A model generated the notes under the pieces. The model did not search any database. It was not told the origin of the DNA and was given only the letters and a program-made list of their open reading frames with translations. Below, in pieces: positions 11,183 through 21,739 of a stretch of 64,000 bases of DNA. The stretch covers positions 21,416,001 through 21,480,000 of the forward strand of contig NC_065576.1 in the NCBI RefSeq assembly GCF_937616625.2, in the 5' to 3' direction. The position numbers were made by a program, and so were the translations under genes. Source of the DNA: Mercurialis annua (lineage: Eukaryota > Streptophyta > Magnoliopsida > Malpighiales > Euphorbiaceae). Position 1 is the stretch's first letter. Each line of letters begins with the position of its first letter.

Positions 11183-12433
11183 TATATATAGGAATTCAAA
11201 GAAAGCCCGCATAAATCACCTTTTGACTAAAGCAATTGCTTTTATAGATTATAGTGTAGCTGTAATACTAATGTAGGTAATGCTTAATGTTAAAAAAGAG
11301 ATGATCATTTTTTTTGCACAATGTGAGAATTATATAGACTACTGCTTGAATTATTGTAGTAATTTCGTGTTTATTTTTTGGTTTGGTTATTGTTGGAAGT
11401 CATCTTTGGCTTTTAAATTACCTATTATTATGATTTTTAGTTTGTTTTGTTTGAACATTTAAAATCTGAAATTATTAATTTGATTCTTAACGATTTTGAA
11501 ATCGCTCTTTTAATTATCCATTCGGTCGTTAAAATGCTAATTATTTTAAATCTAAAAATAATATTATTTTGATTATAATTTAAATTGTTTTGCTTAAACC
11601 TAAAAAATCCCTCAAGTTACTTTACTTATTGTTTTAATAATAACTTGGATTTCGTTTTGATTTATAATTAATATATTGTAAACGATAGTTATTTTACAAT
11701 TTAAGTTAATATAATTACTCGGGTAATTATATTTGATTTCAAATATCATTTTGACGTGTAAATTGGCTAAATTACAATTTAGGCCCTGAACGTTTTTTTA
11801 AAACTTATTCGATTAAGTTGTTGGTTAGTAACTTTTTATTTTTATTTTTAATTATAAACAAAAATAATTAATTTGATTTCGAATATCAAATTGCCTAAAG
11901 TACAGTTTCGTCCCTAAACTTTTATAAACTTAAAATGGTTAAGTTTTGGTTGTAACTCAACTTGAAATTGAAGTTATTGGGTTCTGCTTTTAAAATGGTT
12001 TATTATTTTTATCAAATTATTTTATAAATATAAACTCGGGTTTATATTTGATAAACGTTTTGAGTCGGGTTAGACTTGGGTCACCCGACAAGTGAGGTTA
12101 GCTTGGTAGTTATTGGTAACTCGGCTAACCCACTATTTGGAAGTCGATTATTATTTAACGATTATTTAAATAATAGTTTCTAGATGGATTTTAAAGCAAG
12201 AACTCAATAGACTCATTTTAATTGGGCGTTTCTACCTATTGGATATTTTGTGTTGCTCTAGATTGTTTATTTCGACGTGTTATATGTGCTAGTCCTATGT
12301 GGTGTCTAGTACTCTCTAGAGTTAGGGTCTGTTTTTAATAATTATTTATATTGTCTAGACCTGTCGACTGTTTGTGCTACGGAGACGAACCAGGAGTAGT
12401 TTCTTGCCGGTTTATCACGTGGATTAGCAAGCA

Positions 12434-12917
12434 GTGAGTTTGTACTTACTATTTACCGCTTTATTAAGTAAATTGTTATTTTAATATTAATTATATAATG
12501 TACGTATATTTTGAACGGTTTTTATATTATGGCTCTTAGTTGGAACATTCTACCTAATGGGCATCATTAGGACTGCGTGCACCGGTAATGACTGGGTAAG
12601 GTATATTGTGAAATGTGGTAAGTCGGTGTGAGCATAGCTCTCGGGACCAGGTAGAGTAACTCGGTGTAGTTCAGCTCTCGGGACTCTGGATATGGTATAA
12701 TTGTGGTCGGTGGTAACTCGGTGTAGTTTAGCTCTCAGGACCAGCCCTATTGGATTATGGTTATTATTTAAAATTGTGGATTAGGGTTCCAACTGTTAAT
12801 CGTAATATCGCTATTAAATGTTTAAAACGGTTTTAAAGGTTTCCACTTAATAAATGTAAATAGTGGTATAAACTCATCTCAGTATTATCTGACCTCGTTG
12901 TTTTCCCAATTTTACAG
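12434..12917 (+). other. Candidate LTR intron (solo LTR copy)
   Basis: A GTGAGTTT donor-like site follows the hairpin motif GCAAGCA, and a TTTTCCCAATTTTACAG acceptor-like site with CTTAATAAATG upstream closes the segment (484 bp). The same two boundary motifs, same order and similar spacing occur in four other LTR copies in this window. Splicing itself is not shown by the sequence. Confidence 0.4.
12620..12745 (+). repeat. Triplicated CGGTGTAG..AGCTCTCGGGAC subrepeat
   Basis: Three imperfect copies of a unit with CGGTGTRRG, AGCTCTCGGGAC and a spacer lie in tandem inside the LTR. LTRs of the other subfamilies carry a different triplicated motif (GAGATACGTCTCACC) at the corresponding place. 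Confidence 0.7.
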
Positions 12918-13334
12918 GCTTATGATTTGAACAAGTTAGCTGATCTTCGTTTCTTTGTTTTCCCGGAGGTTCTGTTTATTTTAATTAAACATTCAAACTA
13001 TTTTATTCTTAGACCGCAGTAGTAAACTAGATGTCTTTATATTTTGATATTGTCGGATTGGTCCGACTGGATTATTTATTGCTTTGGCATGTTATATGAT
13101 TATTCAGGATTATTTATGTTGTGCCTATGTAAGACCCAATAATTGAAAAACATGTTATATATGTTGGATATTATAAACTGCTAGAACTGAGCTGAAGTCT
13201 TGGTTGCCCCCGAACATTGGTTTTCTGCAGGTTTATTGAAATTGTATGTTATATAATAAGGCTAGCTACGGGTGTTGGTACTATATTACCCATGCCCTAG
13301 CGCTGGTCACGATTCATGAAAATGGGTCGTGAAA

Positions 13335-15764
13335 GTTTGTAAACGTTTGGCTTAAATCGCTAAATAGTTGAAACGTTTGGATTTGTTTCATAACGTTTTA
13401 AACGTTTGGCTTAAATTGCTGAAAAGGTGAGATGTTAGGATTTGTTTTTCGTAACTTTTTAAATGTTTAGATTTTTTTCATAACGTTTTAAGCGTTAGGA
13501 TTGGTTTCGTAAAGTTTTAAATGTGTGGCTTAAATCGCTAAAAAGGTGAAACGTTTGGATTTGTTTCGTAGCATTTTAAAATTTTGGTTTAAATTGCCAA
13601 AAAAGTGAAACGTTAGGATTTGTTTCTTAACGTTTTAAACATTTGGCTTAAATCACTAAAAAGTATAGGATTTGTTTCATAACATTTTAAATGTTTGGCT
13701 TAAATCACAAAAAAGGGGAAAAGTTAGGATTTGTTTGGTAACGTTTTAAACGCTTAGCTTAAATCGCTAAAAAGGTTACATGTTAGGATTTGTTTCGTAA
13801 CGCTTTAAGCGTTTGGATTAGTTTCGTAACGTTTTAAACGTTTGGCATAAATCGCTCAAAAGATGAAATGTTTGGATTTGTTTTGTAATGTTTATAAACG
13901 TTTGGCTTAAATCACTAAAAAGGGGAAATCTTTGTATTTGTTTTATAACGTTTGTCGACGTTTGACTTTAATCGCTAAAAAGTTGAAACGTTTAGATTTG
14001 TTTCGTAGCGTTTTAAACGTTTGGATTGGTTTCCTTGAGTTTTACACATTTGACGTAAATCACTAAAAAGGTGAAACGTTTGGATTACGTTCGTAACGTT
14101 TGTAAGCGTTTGGCTTAAATAGCTAAAAAGGTGAAACGTTTGGATTTGTTTCAAAAAATTTGTAAATATTTGGCTTAAATCGCTAAAAAGGTGAAGCTTT
14201 TGGATTTTTTCGTAACGTTATACACGTTTGGATTGGTTTCGTAAAGTTTTAAACGTTTGGCTTAAATCGCTAAAAAGGTGAAACATTTGGATTTGTTTCC
14301 TAATGTTTGGCTTTTAAATCGCTAAAAAGGGGAAACGTTTGAATTTTTTTCGTAATATTTGTAAACGTTTGGCTTAAATCACTAATAATGTGAAACGTTT
14401 GGATATGTTTCGTAACGTTTATAAATGTTTGGCTCATATCGCTAAAAAGGTGAAGAGTTTGGATTTGTTTCGTAACGTTTTAAACGTTTGGATTGGTTTT
14501 GTAACGTTTTGAATGTTTGACTTATATCGCTAAAAAGGTGAAACGTTTGGCTTAAATCGCTATAAAGGTGAAACGTTAGGATTTGTTTTTCGTAACGTTT
14601 TAAACATTCGGATTTGTTTCGAAACGTTTAAAACGTTTGGATTGGTTTCGAAAGTTTTAAACGTTTGGCTTAAACTGCTAAAAAGGCGAAACGTTTCGAT
14701 TTGTTTCGTAACATTTGTAAACGGTTGGATTAAATCGCTAAAAATGTGAAACGTTTGGATTCGTTTCGTAACGTTTGTAAACGTTTGGCTTAAATAGCTA
14801 AAATGTTTAAACGTTTGGATTTGTTTCGTAACGTTTGGATTTGCTTCCTAACGTTTGTAAACGTTTGGCTTAAATCGCTAAAGAGGTGAAACGTTTGAAT
14901 TTGTTTCGTAACGTCTGTACACGTTTGGCTTAAATCGCTAAAAAGGCGAAACGTTTGGATTTGTTTTGTAACGTTTTATACGTTTGGATTGGTTTCGTAA
15001 CGTTTTAATTGTTTGGATTGATTTCATAATGTTTTAAACGTTTGGCTTAAATGGCTAAAGGGAAAACGTTAGGATTTGTTTCGTAACATTTTAAACGTTT
15101 GGATTATATCGGTAAAAAGGTGAAACGTTTGGATTAGTTTCGCAACATTTGTTAACATTTTGCTTAAATCGCTGAAAAGGTGAAACGTTTGGATTGTTTT
15201 CATAACGTTTTAATCGTTTGGTTTAAATTGATAAAAAGATGAAACGTATTGATTGGTTTTGTAACGTTAGTAAACGTTTGGCTTAAATCGCTAAAATGTT
15301 GAAACGTTGGTATTTGTTTTATAACGTTTTAATCGATTGGATTGGTTTCGTAACATTTTATATGTATGGCTTAAATCGCAAAAAAGGCGAAACATTACGA
15401 TTTATTTCGTAATATTTTAAACGTTTGGTTTAAATCGCTAAAAAGGTGAAACGTTAGGATTCGTTTTCCGTAACTTTATGAACGTTTGGATTTTGTTTCG
15501 TAACGTTTTAAACATTTGGATTGATTTCGTAATGTGTTAAAAGTTGGCTTAAATCGCTAAAAGGGTGAAACGTTAGGATTTGTCTCGTAAAATTTTAAGC
15601 GTTTGGCTTAAATCTCTAAAAAGGTGAAACGTTAGGATTTGTTTTTCGTAACGTTTTAATCGTTTGGATTTGTTTCGTATCATTTTAAACGTTTGGCTTA
15701 AATCGTTAAAAAAGTGACACGTTTTGCTTAAATCGCTAAAAAGGTGAAATGTTAGGATTTGTTT
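13335..15764. repeat. Satellite array, middle block
   Basis: The same two-module satellite continues after the solo LTR, resuming in register with the left block once one GTTTG copy is removed. Copies here include many with an extra TTTT in GGATTTGTTTTTCGTAACG and runs of consecutive A modules. The block ends where a copia-type LTR begins. No gene-like feature is present. Confidence 0.95.
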
Positions 15765-17290
15765 TGTTGGCGCAGCGGAATGCGTGGGTCCGGGTCATAT
15801 AATTCCATCAAAATTGAAATTCCAATAATCAGGATCCTAAACTTGATCATATCAACATAAAATGGATCATCGGATCATTTAGTAATTAAAGCACGCATTT
15901 AGGAATCGTAAAAAGAATACCTATGTCGATTCTCCAACGATTCTTATTGTCCCGAAAGTACGGCGACCTCAAACTCATCCACATGTATATGCGTCCGATT
16001 GAATCCTCGTCTTGAAGTAATCCGCTAGAGTTCCTCTTGCCAAGCAACCCTAAACTTAAACTCTCGCCGCAATTACGTCCTTACTCGGATGTATGCAAAA
16101 CGTCGCCAAGTTTTTCTCGTGATTGATGACTACGTGAACTCCTTCAAGTATCTTTCTCTCTCTACAACTTGGAGTTATAGTGAGATGTGTGTGTTTTGTG
16201 GTGTGTTATAAGGTAGAGCTTTGCTTATGAATGCAACACCTCACATGCTACGTGTCACATACATAGAAAAGGTGTTGCCACCACATGACACCTTTCATGT
16301 GGTGACATCACATATGTGATATCATATAGGTGATGTCATCATATGATATCACATATATGATATCAGCTCATAACCTTATTACATCATCACCATAACATCA
16401 TCATTCCACTAATTTTTAATTAGTGCTTTATGTATTATTAATTACACTAATTAATTAGTTAAGCCTTCTAACCATAAAATTTGGCTAATATACAATTAGG
16501 TTCCTACTAATTTATAACTCTTATAAATTAGTCTCTAATTACCTTGGATAAATACAATTAGGTTCTTACTAATTTATAACTCTTATAAATTAGTCTCTAA
16601 TTAGCTTGGATAAATACAATTAGGTTCCTACTAATTTATAACTATTACAAATTAATCCCTAATTTGTATATGTTTTTCATCTTAGATTAATTTCCAAGAT
16701 ATGCTAGTATCTATATAAAATTGATCTTTCATAAACTCAATCGGTTGCACACTCTATTGTGTCTGACTATCTAGGTTCACATCTATATGGCAACGAGAGT
16801 CATAAGAAACGCCTTTCTTATATTAATTAATTAAATCCCATTTAATTATTAATTCTCGTAGATCGAGAGTGACGTCTAGCAACATATCACGACACCCAAA
16901 TAGAGATGAATGTTTCAATGCATTGTTTATGAACTAATGTTCATAATATCGTACACTTAAAATTCCCTTCATCTAAGATTCTGATCTCGACTAGTATCAC
17001 GGTTGAGTCAAACACTGTTTGTCTTGATCATATGACGTCATCTCACAAATCTAATTCTTGTAATTATGACTTCCACTAGAAACAACTTTCTAAGTAAGAA
17101 ATATACACCTGTGTTGTATTTATCATTCATCAAGAACAATTCCAGATAGCATAGAATCTTGTCTCTGTTCCTCCAGAGTGATGAATCCTTTCTAGGTGAA
17201 ACCCTTATCTCCATATACAACTAACTAGAGCCAACACATCCTGCGGCCCTAGCTCATGAAAGATCTAGGGTTACGGAATATCAAACTCTA
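15765..17290 (-). mobile_element. Copia-type LTR, split copy, left piece
   Basis: The plus strand opens TGTTGGCGCAGCGGAATGCG, matching the TGTTGGTGCAGCRGGACGTG edge of the intact copia LTRs at 25514 and 32062. Shared blocks follow in the same order: GGATCATCGG, AAGAATACCTATGTCGATTC, GCGTCCGATTGAATCCTCG, TTCCTCTTGCC and others. Similarity is clearly lower than between the two intact LTRs, so this is an older or different subfamily member. It stops at AAACTCTA (17290), where a Ty3 LTR is inserted, and resumes at 39018. No copia internal domain adjoins it, so it is a solo LTR or fragment. The flanking satellite reads TGTTT on both sides (15760-15764, 39459-39463), compatible with a target duplication, although the far end of the LTR appears shortened. 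Confidence 0.8.
16491..16672. repeat. Three tandem 62-bp repeats in the copia LTR
   Basis: A unit beginning TACAATTAGGTTC and ending in AATTAGTCTCTAATT starts at 16491, 16553 and 16615. Each unit is a loose inverted repeat (AATTAGG..CTAATT). The intact copia LTRs have just one copy (near 26327 and 32920), so the triplication is specific to this LTR. Confidence 0.85.
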
Positions 17291-17599
17291 TGCAATATCC
17301 CGTGTTTTTTCATCATGGTTTCGTTGTGCTTCCGACTTAGTTTCAGATTGTTAATGGTGGAATTAGCAAGCCTGACACTTTGATTGAGGTTTGAGTTGCA
17401 TCTTGTATGTGTTGCATGTTTCATGTAGTTTTCGATGGTGATTTGATTTGTATCCGGATTATAATCGACGATGTGCTCGTGTGCCTTTTGAATCTGACAT
17501 GTTTTAATAAAACATCCATATCTCCCAATTTCACCGTCGGCTCGGGATCATTTTTGGATATGCTGTGCCCAAGAAAATGTTGACTGTTGGATCAAAACT

Positions 17600-17715
17600 T
17601 GAGGCGCGTCGGAGGGCGCGATGGGCTATCGCGCCTCGCAACGCGCCCCATACGTTTTTTGCGCCCGGTGAAGGCGCGATGGGACGAACGCGCCTCGCAT
17701 CGCGCCTCCCATCGC
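17600..17715. repeat. GC-rich duplicated block in U3
   Basis: Two imperfect copies of a unit with GGCGCGATGGG, CGCGCCTCGCA and CGCGCC lie in tandem. AGGCGCG and CGCGCCT half-sites also form inverted repeats. Against a background of A+T-rich DNA this is the most GC-rich stretch in the window. It ends about 30 bp upstream of the TATA box, a position typical of retroelement enhancers. Confidence 0.8.
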
Positions 17716-17741
17716 ATCTCACCTGTAATTTTGTGTCGGGA

Positions 17742-17752
17742 TATATAAATAG
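17742..17752 (+). promoter_or_regulatory. TATA box of LTR subfamily A
   Basis: TATATAAATAG is a near-consensus plant TATA box. It lies about 450 bp into the LTR and just after the GC-rich repeats. The RNA start would be expected about 30 bp downstream, near 17780. Confidence 0.7.
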
Positions 17753-18946
17753 CCCCTTATTCGAGCCATATCAGCCCTCACTCGTTTTATAAACCCTAGG
17801 CACTTAAAAACTCTATGAAATACGAATTCCCTTGCTATCTCTCAGGTTCTTGGATTCAGTAAGCGATTCTAACAGTCCGTTCTTCGTTAAATTAATTCCT
17901 TATCGCGTTTATCGATTGTTAACTTATTCGAACACTTTCTCCAGCGTTTTATGGGTGTTGATTCGTTGTTTTAATTCGGTTTCTTTGCTGATCTTGCTTC
18001 ATAACGATATGTGTTGCTATCCCTTGATTTATGAGTAGGGATTCATGTGTTAGCTTGCTAGTTTGTGTTCTAATGTGATTTACTCATGTTATGGTTGATT
18101 CGATCTCTGGATGTTCATGTCAATTCTGTAATAGGGTGTTTAAAATTAGATTGGCTTGCTTATACCTATAGAATTGAAGTTTGATCGTTGGGTTTAAGTG
18201 CTAATTGATTTCGCGTGATTATGGCTTGGTCAATTTGCTGTTTTAGCAATGTAAAAGAGGGCTGGAAATTCTTGTTAACGAATGTTCTTAAGAATTTGAA
18301 CCGATGTTACATCTTTTGACTTGTTTGGTAAATCATAGGTTGATGGGTTGGCTTTTAATACATGATTTAACTTGGTTTGTGGATTGTTTATACTACGATG
18401 CTAGAGTTGCTGCCTATGGTTGTATTGGGGTTGTTTTACATCGTTCTTGACATGTTGGCATTGCCTTGTTTGTGTTATACTCATTCGTGTTGATTATTCC
18501 TTAGTAGACAAGTTTATGCCATGATTTGATTATCATTTCAAATCTGAGTTTGGCGTTTATATGGATGATTATATCCTTTTTGTTCCATTTAAAGGAGGTT
18601 TAATATACTTGTGTTAGTATGGAATGATTTGTCAATTGTTGGCTAAACGATGAATTGTGTTCTTATTTCTAAATGAATGCACTTTTCATTGAAGTATTTT
18701 AGAATGTAAACTCGAGTTTTACTTTGGTTTAACTTTTTGGTTAGGTTAGTGTAATATCCCGTATTTTTTAAAAAATTTTAATAATAATTTTTGTATTCCG
18801 TCCAGTTTTAGGTAATTTATCATTATTATTATTAAATTAAAAATATTAGGCATGTAATTTGTTTATTCAAAAGAATATAGCAAAAAAGAACAAGGTTGCC
18901 ATGCATGCAAATGAACATATGTCTTCCCACGTAAAGCCCATTCTTT

Positions 18947-18952
18947 TATATA
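18947..18952 (+). promoter_or_regulatory. TATA box of the 5' LTR, element B
   Basis: TATATA in the context TTCTTTTATATACATG; the identical context occurs in the 3' LTR at 34923-34928. The downstream sequence becomes leader-like and CT-rich. Confidence 0.6.
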
Positions 18953-20792
18953 CATGAAAAGCCCATTGAGCTTTGTGCTTCAATATTAAGCTTTAACTAA
19001 TATTTGGTGTAGCAGTGGAAGTATTACTGCGTCTATTGTTTTTTTTCCTTTTATCATATTAAACCCAAATTCACCCATCAATCTCACAAAACCATAGCCG
19101 TCTCTTTCTCACTCAACACTCTGAAATCTCTAGCTCTCAATCATCTCCATCATTCGAAAACTGGGCGAGTTCTTTGCGTTGCATTGTTCTTCGTTTTGTT
19201 TCAAAATCGACACTTTCATTCTTTGATTCGTTCTTTCTCGTTTTAGCATTGAATTTGGAACCGCTTCCTCGATGCTGTAGTAGACATCATTCTCTACAAT
19301 TTGTAAACTTCAAAATCATTAAATGGTACATAAATCTCTCTATTTGAGCCGCCGTCGTTTCATCGTTTATTTGGGTAATCATAGTTGCTGTACTTTTTTT
19401 GTTTCTGCCTATGATTTAGATTCTTTTGTTGATGTGATTTAGAGTTACAACTGATTCTTTATGGCATGATTATTGGATTCGTTACGCGAGTTCGATCTTT
19501 GCTTGTTTGACGGATTGATTCGCTTCTTCGAATCACAATTGTTGATTGCCATGTTCATTGCTTCGGTTCTTGCTTGTTCTGCTGCCATTCTTGAATTGAG
19601 ATTCTTGCTATTGATTTGTTTTTGTTATTATTGGATTGATTTTAAAAAGGTTTGGTTTATGTAACTCCAATGGTTATTTCACGTTGAAGATGATGGGTTT
19701 CTGTTGGTGGTTAATCATTTGGGCTCTTATTGTTTTGGGTATGTGTGGCGGCAGTTTTGTTATTCTGTATTCAAATTGATGAGTGCAATTATTTAATGGA
19801 TTTTCTTATTCAAATTGATGGGCTATATGGTGTTGTTTTTGTTCAAGATATAAATTTGTTATATTATAGACTTTTATATTTGTTTTGTTGGATTGATATT
19901 AGTTGGCCACTTTTTTTGCAATCAAAGTGAAATTTGATTATCTAATGGGCCATCAAATTTTTCTTTCATGATTCAATTAAAATAAAATGGGCTTAAGTTT
20001 TGGGCTTGATTTTTTGCAAACCAAAATTTTAATTCAAAATGTCGATTTGAAACCGAACTTTCAATTATTGATTTGATTTCTAAATTTGCTAATTGTTCTC
20101 ATCCTTTTTTAAAAAAATAAAAGTGAGGTTAGTTGCAATTATAATTTAATTTTTTTTTTGATAATTATAATCGGAAAATGATATTTATATTATTTTCTAT
20201 AATTATATAATTACTCGTGTACTTATTATTATTTTGAAAATATTGGCTTGAGGTAATAATGTGGCTAATTTATGTTTTACCTTTTAGTTATTTTCTTAAC
20301 TTATTTTGGTTAAGTAAATTATCAGTAACTATTAGTTAGTTGTGTTTTAAGCTATTGAGTTCCGTTTTGATATTTAATTATTATTTTATCAAAAATACTA
20401 TTTTAGAATTATAAACTGTGGTTTATATCTTTGATAAAATATTTGGATCAGGTTAGACTTGAGTCGCCCGACATGTGAGGTTAGCTTGGCAGTTACCGGT
20501 AACTCGGCTAACCCACTATTTGGAAATTATTTTATTATTTAATATTTATTTGAATAATATTTTCCGAAACAGATTTTAAAGCGAGAACTCAATACACTTG
20601 TATTATTTTTGACATTATAATTTATTTGGGTATTGTGTCACTCTGAATTGCTTTGCCAAGATCTGTTGCTTGTGCTAGTTCTATATGGTGTCTAGTACTC
20701 TCTAGAGTTAGGGTCTGTTTTAATAATGATTTTATACCTTGTCTAGACCCGTCGACTGTTAGTACTTCAGAGGCGAACCAGAGTTTGGTTTC

Positions 20793-20820
20793 TTGCCAGG
20801 TTCACGTGGAATTGCAAGCA
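20793..20820 (+). repeat. Conserved GCTTGC..GCAAGC hairpin before the donor-like site
   Basis: Inverted arms GCTTGC or CTTGC and GCAAGC are separated by about 17-18 nt containing CACGTGG. The structure recurs at the same place in the LTRs at 10233, 17291/37626, 34726 and 60480, always followed by AGTGAGTTT. Confidence 0.6.
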
Positions 20821-21285
20821 GTGAGTTTATATCTCTATTTACCTCTTTATTAAGCAAATGTTATATCTTGTATATATATATGTATGTACGTATGTATATA
20901 TATACAGCTTTCGAACTGTTTTTCGGCATTGTGGATTTGATTTGGAACGTGCTACTCGATGGGCATCATCGGGACTGCGTGCGCACCGGTAATGATTATT
21001 ATGGTATTGAGTTAGGCTTGAGATACGTCTCACCTTAGTGAGGGCATCGGTGGAAGATACGTCTCCTGGGCTCACTATTTATTAAGTGGTAGTCGGGGAT
21101 CGGTTATTGAGATACATCTCACCGACATGACAATGGATTTAGAGTTGTGGTTTAGGGTTTCATTGATAATCCATAATGACAAATGTTTTATTAAACGTTT
21201 AAAGGTTTTTCAACTTAATAAATGTAAATGGTTATATAAACTCTACTAAGTAAATCTGACCCTGTTGTTTTCCCAAATTTTCCAG
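20821..21285 (+). other. Candidate LTR intron (5' LTR of element B)
   Basis: The segment runs from GTGAGTTTATATC to TTTTCCCAAATTTTCCAG, 465 bp, with the branch-like ACTTAATAAATG near the 3' end. Within it lie a TA-rich microsatellite and the triplicated GAGATACGTCTC motif. The interior is variable while both ends are conserved between subfamilies. Confidence 0.4.
21020..21123 (+). repeat. Triplicated GAGATACGTCTCACC motif
   Basis: Copies lie at 21020-21034, 21053-21066 and 21109-21123. Each has GAGA/TCTC arms around an ACGT core, so each is a short inverted repeat. The same set of three appears in the 3' LTR (36977-37082), in subfamily A (38280-38385, decayed) and in the minus-strand LTR (61104-61212). 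Confidence 0.8.
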
Positions 21286-21727
21286 GTTTATGATTTGAAC
21301 ATTGGTCGACCTCCGTTTCTTCATTCTCGAAGGTTCGTCAATTTATTTCAGAATAAAAGAGTCGAACTATTTTAAAACTCTTAGACCGCAGTAGTATCAG
21401 ATTATTTATGTTTTAGACTATTGTTTGTTGGAATGGTCCAACTTTTATTTTATCGCTATTGGCATGATTACAGTGTTTATGGTATTTTATATATTTCCAT
21501 ACCTCTGGACTTATACATTGAGATTAAGCATACCTTGGATACATGTTCCTTTTATGTACTGCTAGACTAGGCTGAGTCTCGCTTGCCCCCGAGCATGTGG
21601 TTTTATGCAGGTACACTGTTGTTTATAATGTTAAATTGTTATCTGCAAGGCTTGCTACGAGTTTTGGTACAGCCATACCCATACCCTAGTGCCGGTCATG
21701 ATTTATGAAAATGGGTCATGACAAACT

Positions 21728-21739
21728 TGGTATTAGAGC
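21728..21739 (+). promoter_or_regulatory. Primer-binding site, tRNA-Met type
   Basis: TGGTATTAGAGC starts 4 nt after the 5' LTR end. Plant Ty3 and copia elements primed by initiator tRNA-Met have TGGTATCAGAGC here; this copy has one change. It fixes the element's orientation and its 5' LTR end. Confidence 0.82.

Larger units (their letters stand above)
10233..13334 (+). mobile_element. Ty3 solo LTR, 3.1 kb
   Basis: It starts TATAACACCCCGTATTTTTC (a decayed TGTAACACCCCG start) and ends GAAAATGGGTCGTGAAA (a decayed GTGACA end). It is bounded by GTTTG duplications in the satellite, with no internal domain, so it is the product of recombination between two LTRs. Downstream landmarks match the other Ty3 LTRs of this window: a GGGTCACCCGACAAGTGAGG block near 12078, the CTCTAGAGTTAGGGTCTG block near 12317, the GCAAGCAGTGAGTTTG hairpin end near 12428, and CCTAGCGCTGGTCACGATTC near the end. 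It represents a third LTR subfamily, distinct from those at 18750 and 17291. A MITE interrupts it at 10839-11182. Confidence 0.88.
17291..18749 (+). mobile_element. Ty3 solo LTR (subfamily A), left half
   Basis: It opens TGCAATATCCCGTGTTTTTT directly after the copia LTR. The matching end is at 39017 (AAAATGGGTCGTGACA), after which the copia LTR resumes. Flanks are CTCTA (17286-17290) and TTCTA (39018-39022), a 5-bp target duplication with one change. Together with 37626-39017 this gives one LTR of about 2.85 kb and no internal domain, so it is a solo LTR. The U3 carries a GC-rich repeat block and a clear TATA box. It is interrupted after TTGGTTAGGTTAG by the element at 18750, which duplicated GTTAG. 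Confidence 0.85.
18750..21723 (+). repeat. 5' LTR of element B, 2974 bp
   Basis: Boundaries are TGTAATATCCC and GTCATGACA. The U3 is short, with TATA about 200 bp in. The region after the TATA box resembles a plant leader, with CTCTTTCTCACTCAAC and many CT-rich words. Then come a long A+T-rich part, the GACTTGAGTCGCCCGACATG block (20458), the CTCTAGAGTTAGGGTCTG block (20700), the GCTTGCC..GCAAGC hairpin (20793-20819), the candidate intron, the triplicated GAGATACGTCTCACC motif and the conserved end. Confidence 0.9.

Noticed and set aside
12800..12860. Idea that the satellite arose from LTR sequence (TTTAAAACGG and TTAAACGTTTAAAGG words near the candidate introns)
   Set aside because: The similarity is limited to short A/T-rich words around AACG. 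No 30-bp module head or tail is present, so chance explains it.
17531..17792. Overlapping frames on both strands rich in Ala and Arg
   Set aside because: They are produced by the GC-rich repeat block in the LTR U3 upstream of a TATA box. The codons simply follow GCGCG repeats.
21728..21739. Possible tRNA gene or fragment near the LTR ends
   Set aside because: The 12 bases match just the primer-binding complement of tRNA-Met. There is no cloverleaf or A/B box sequence around it, nor at 32049-32060.
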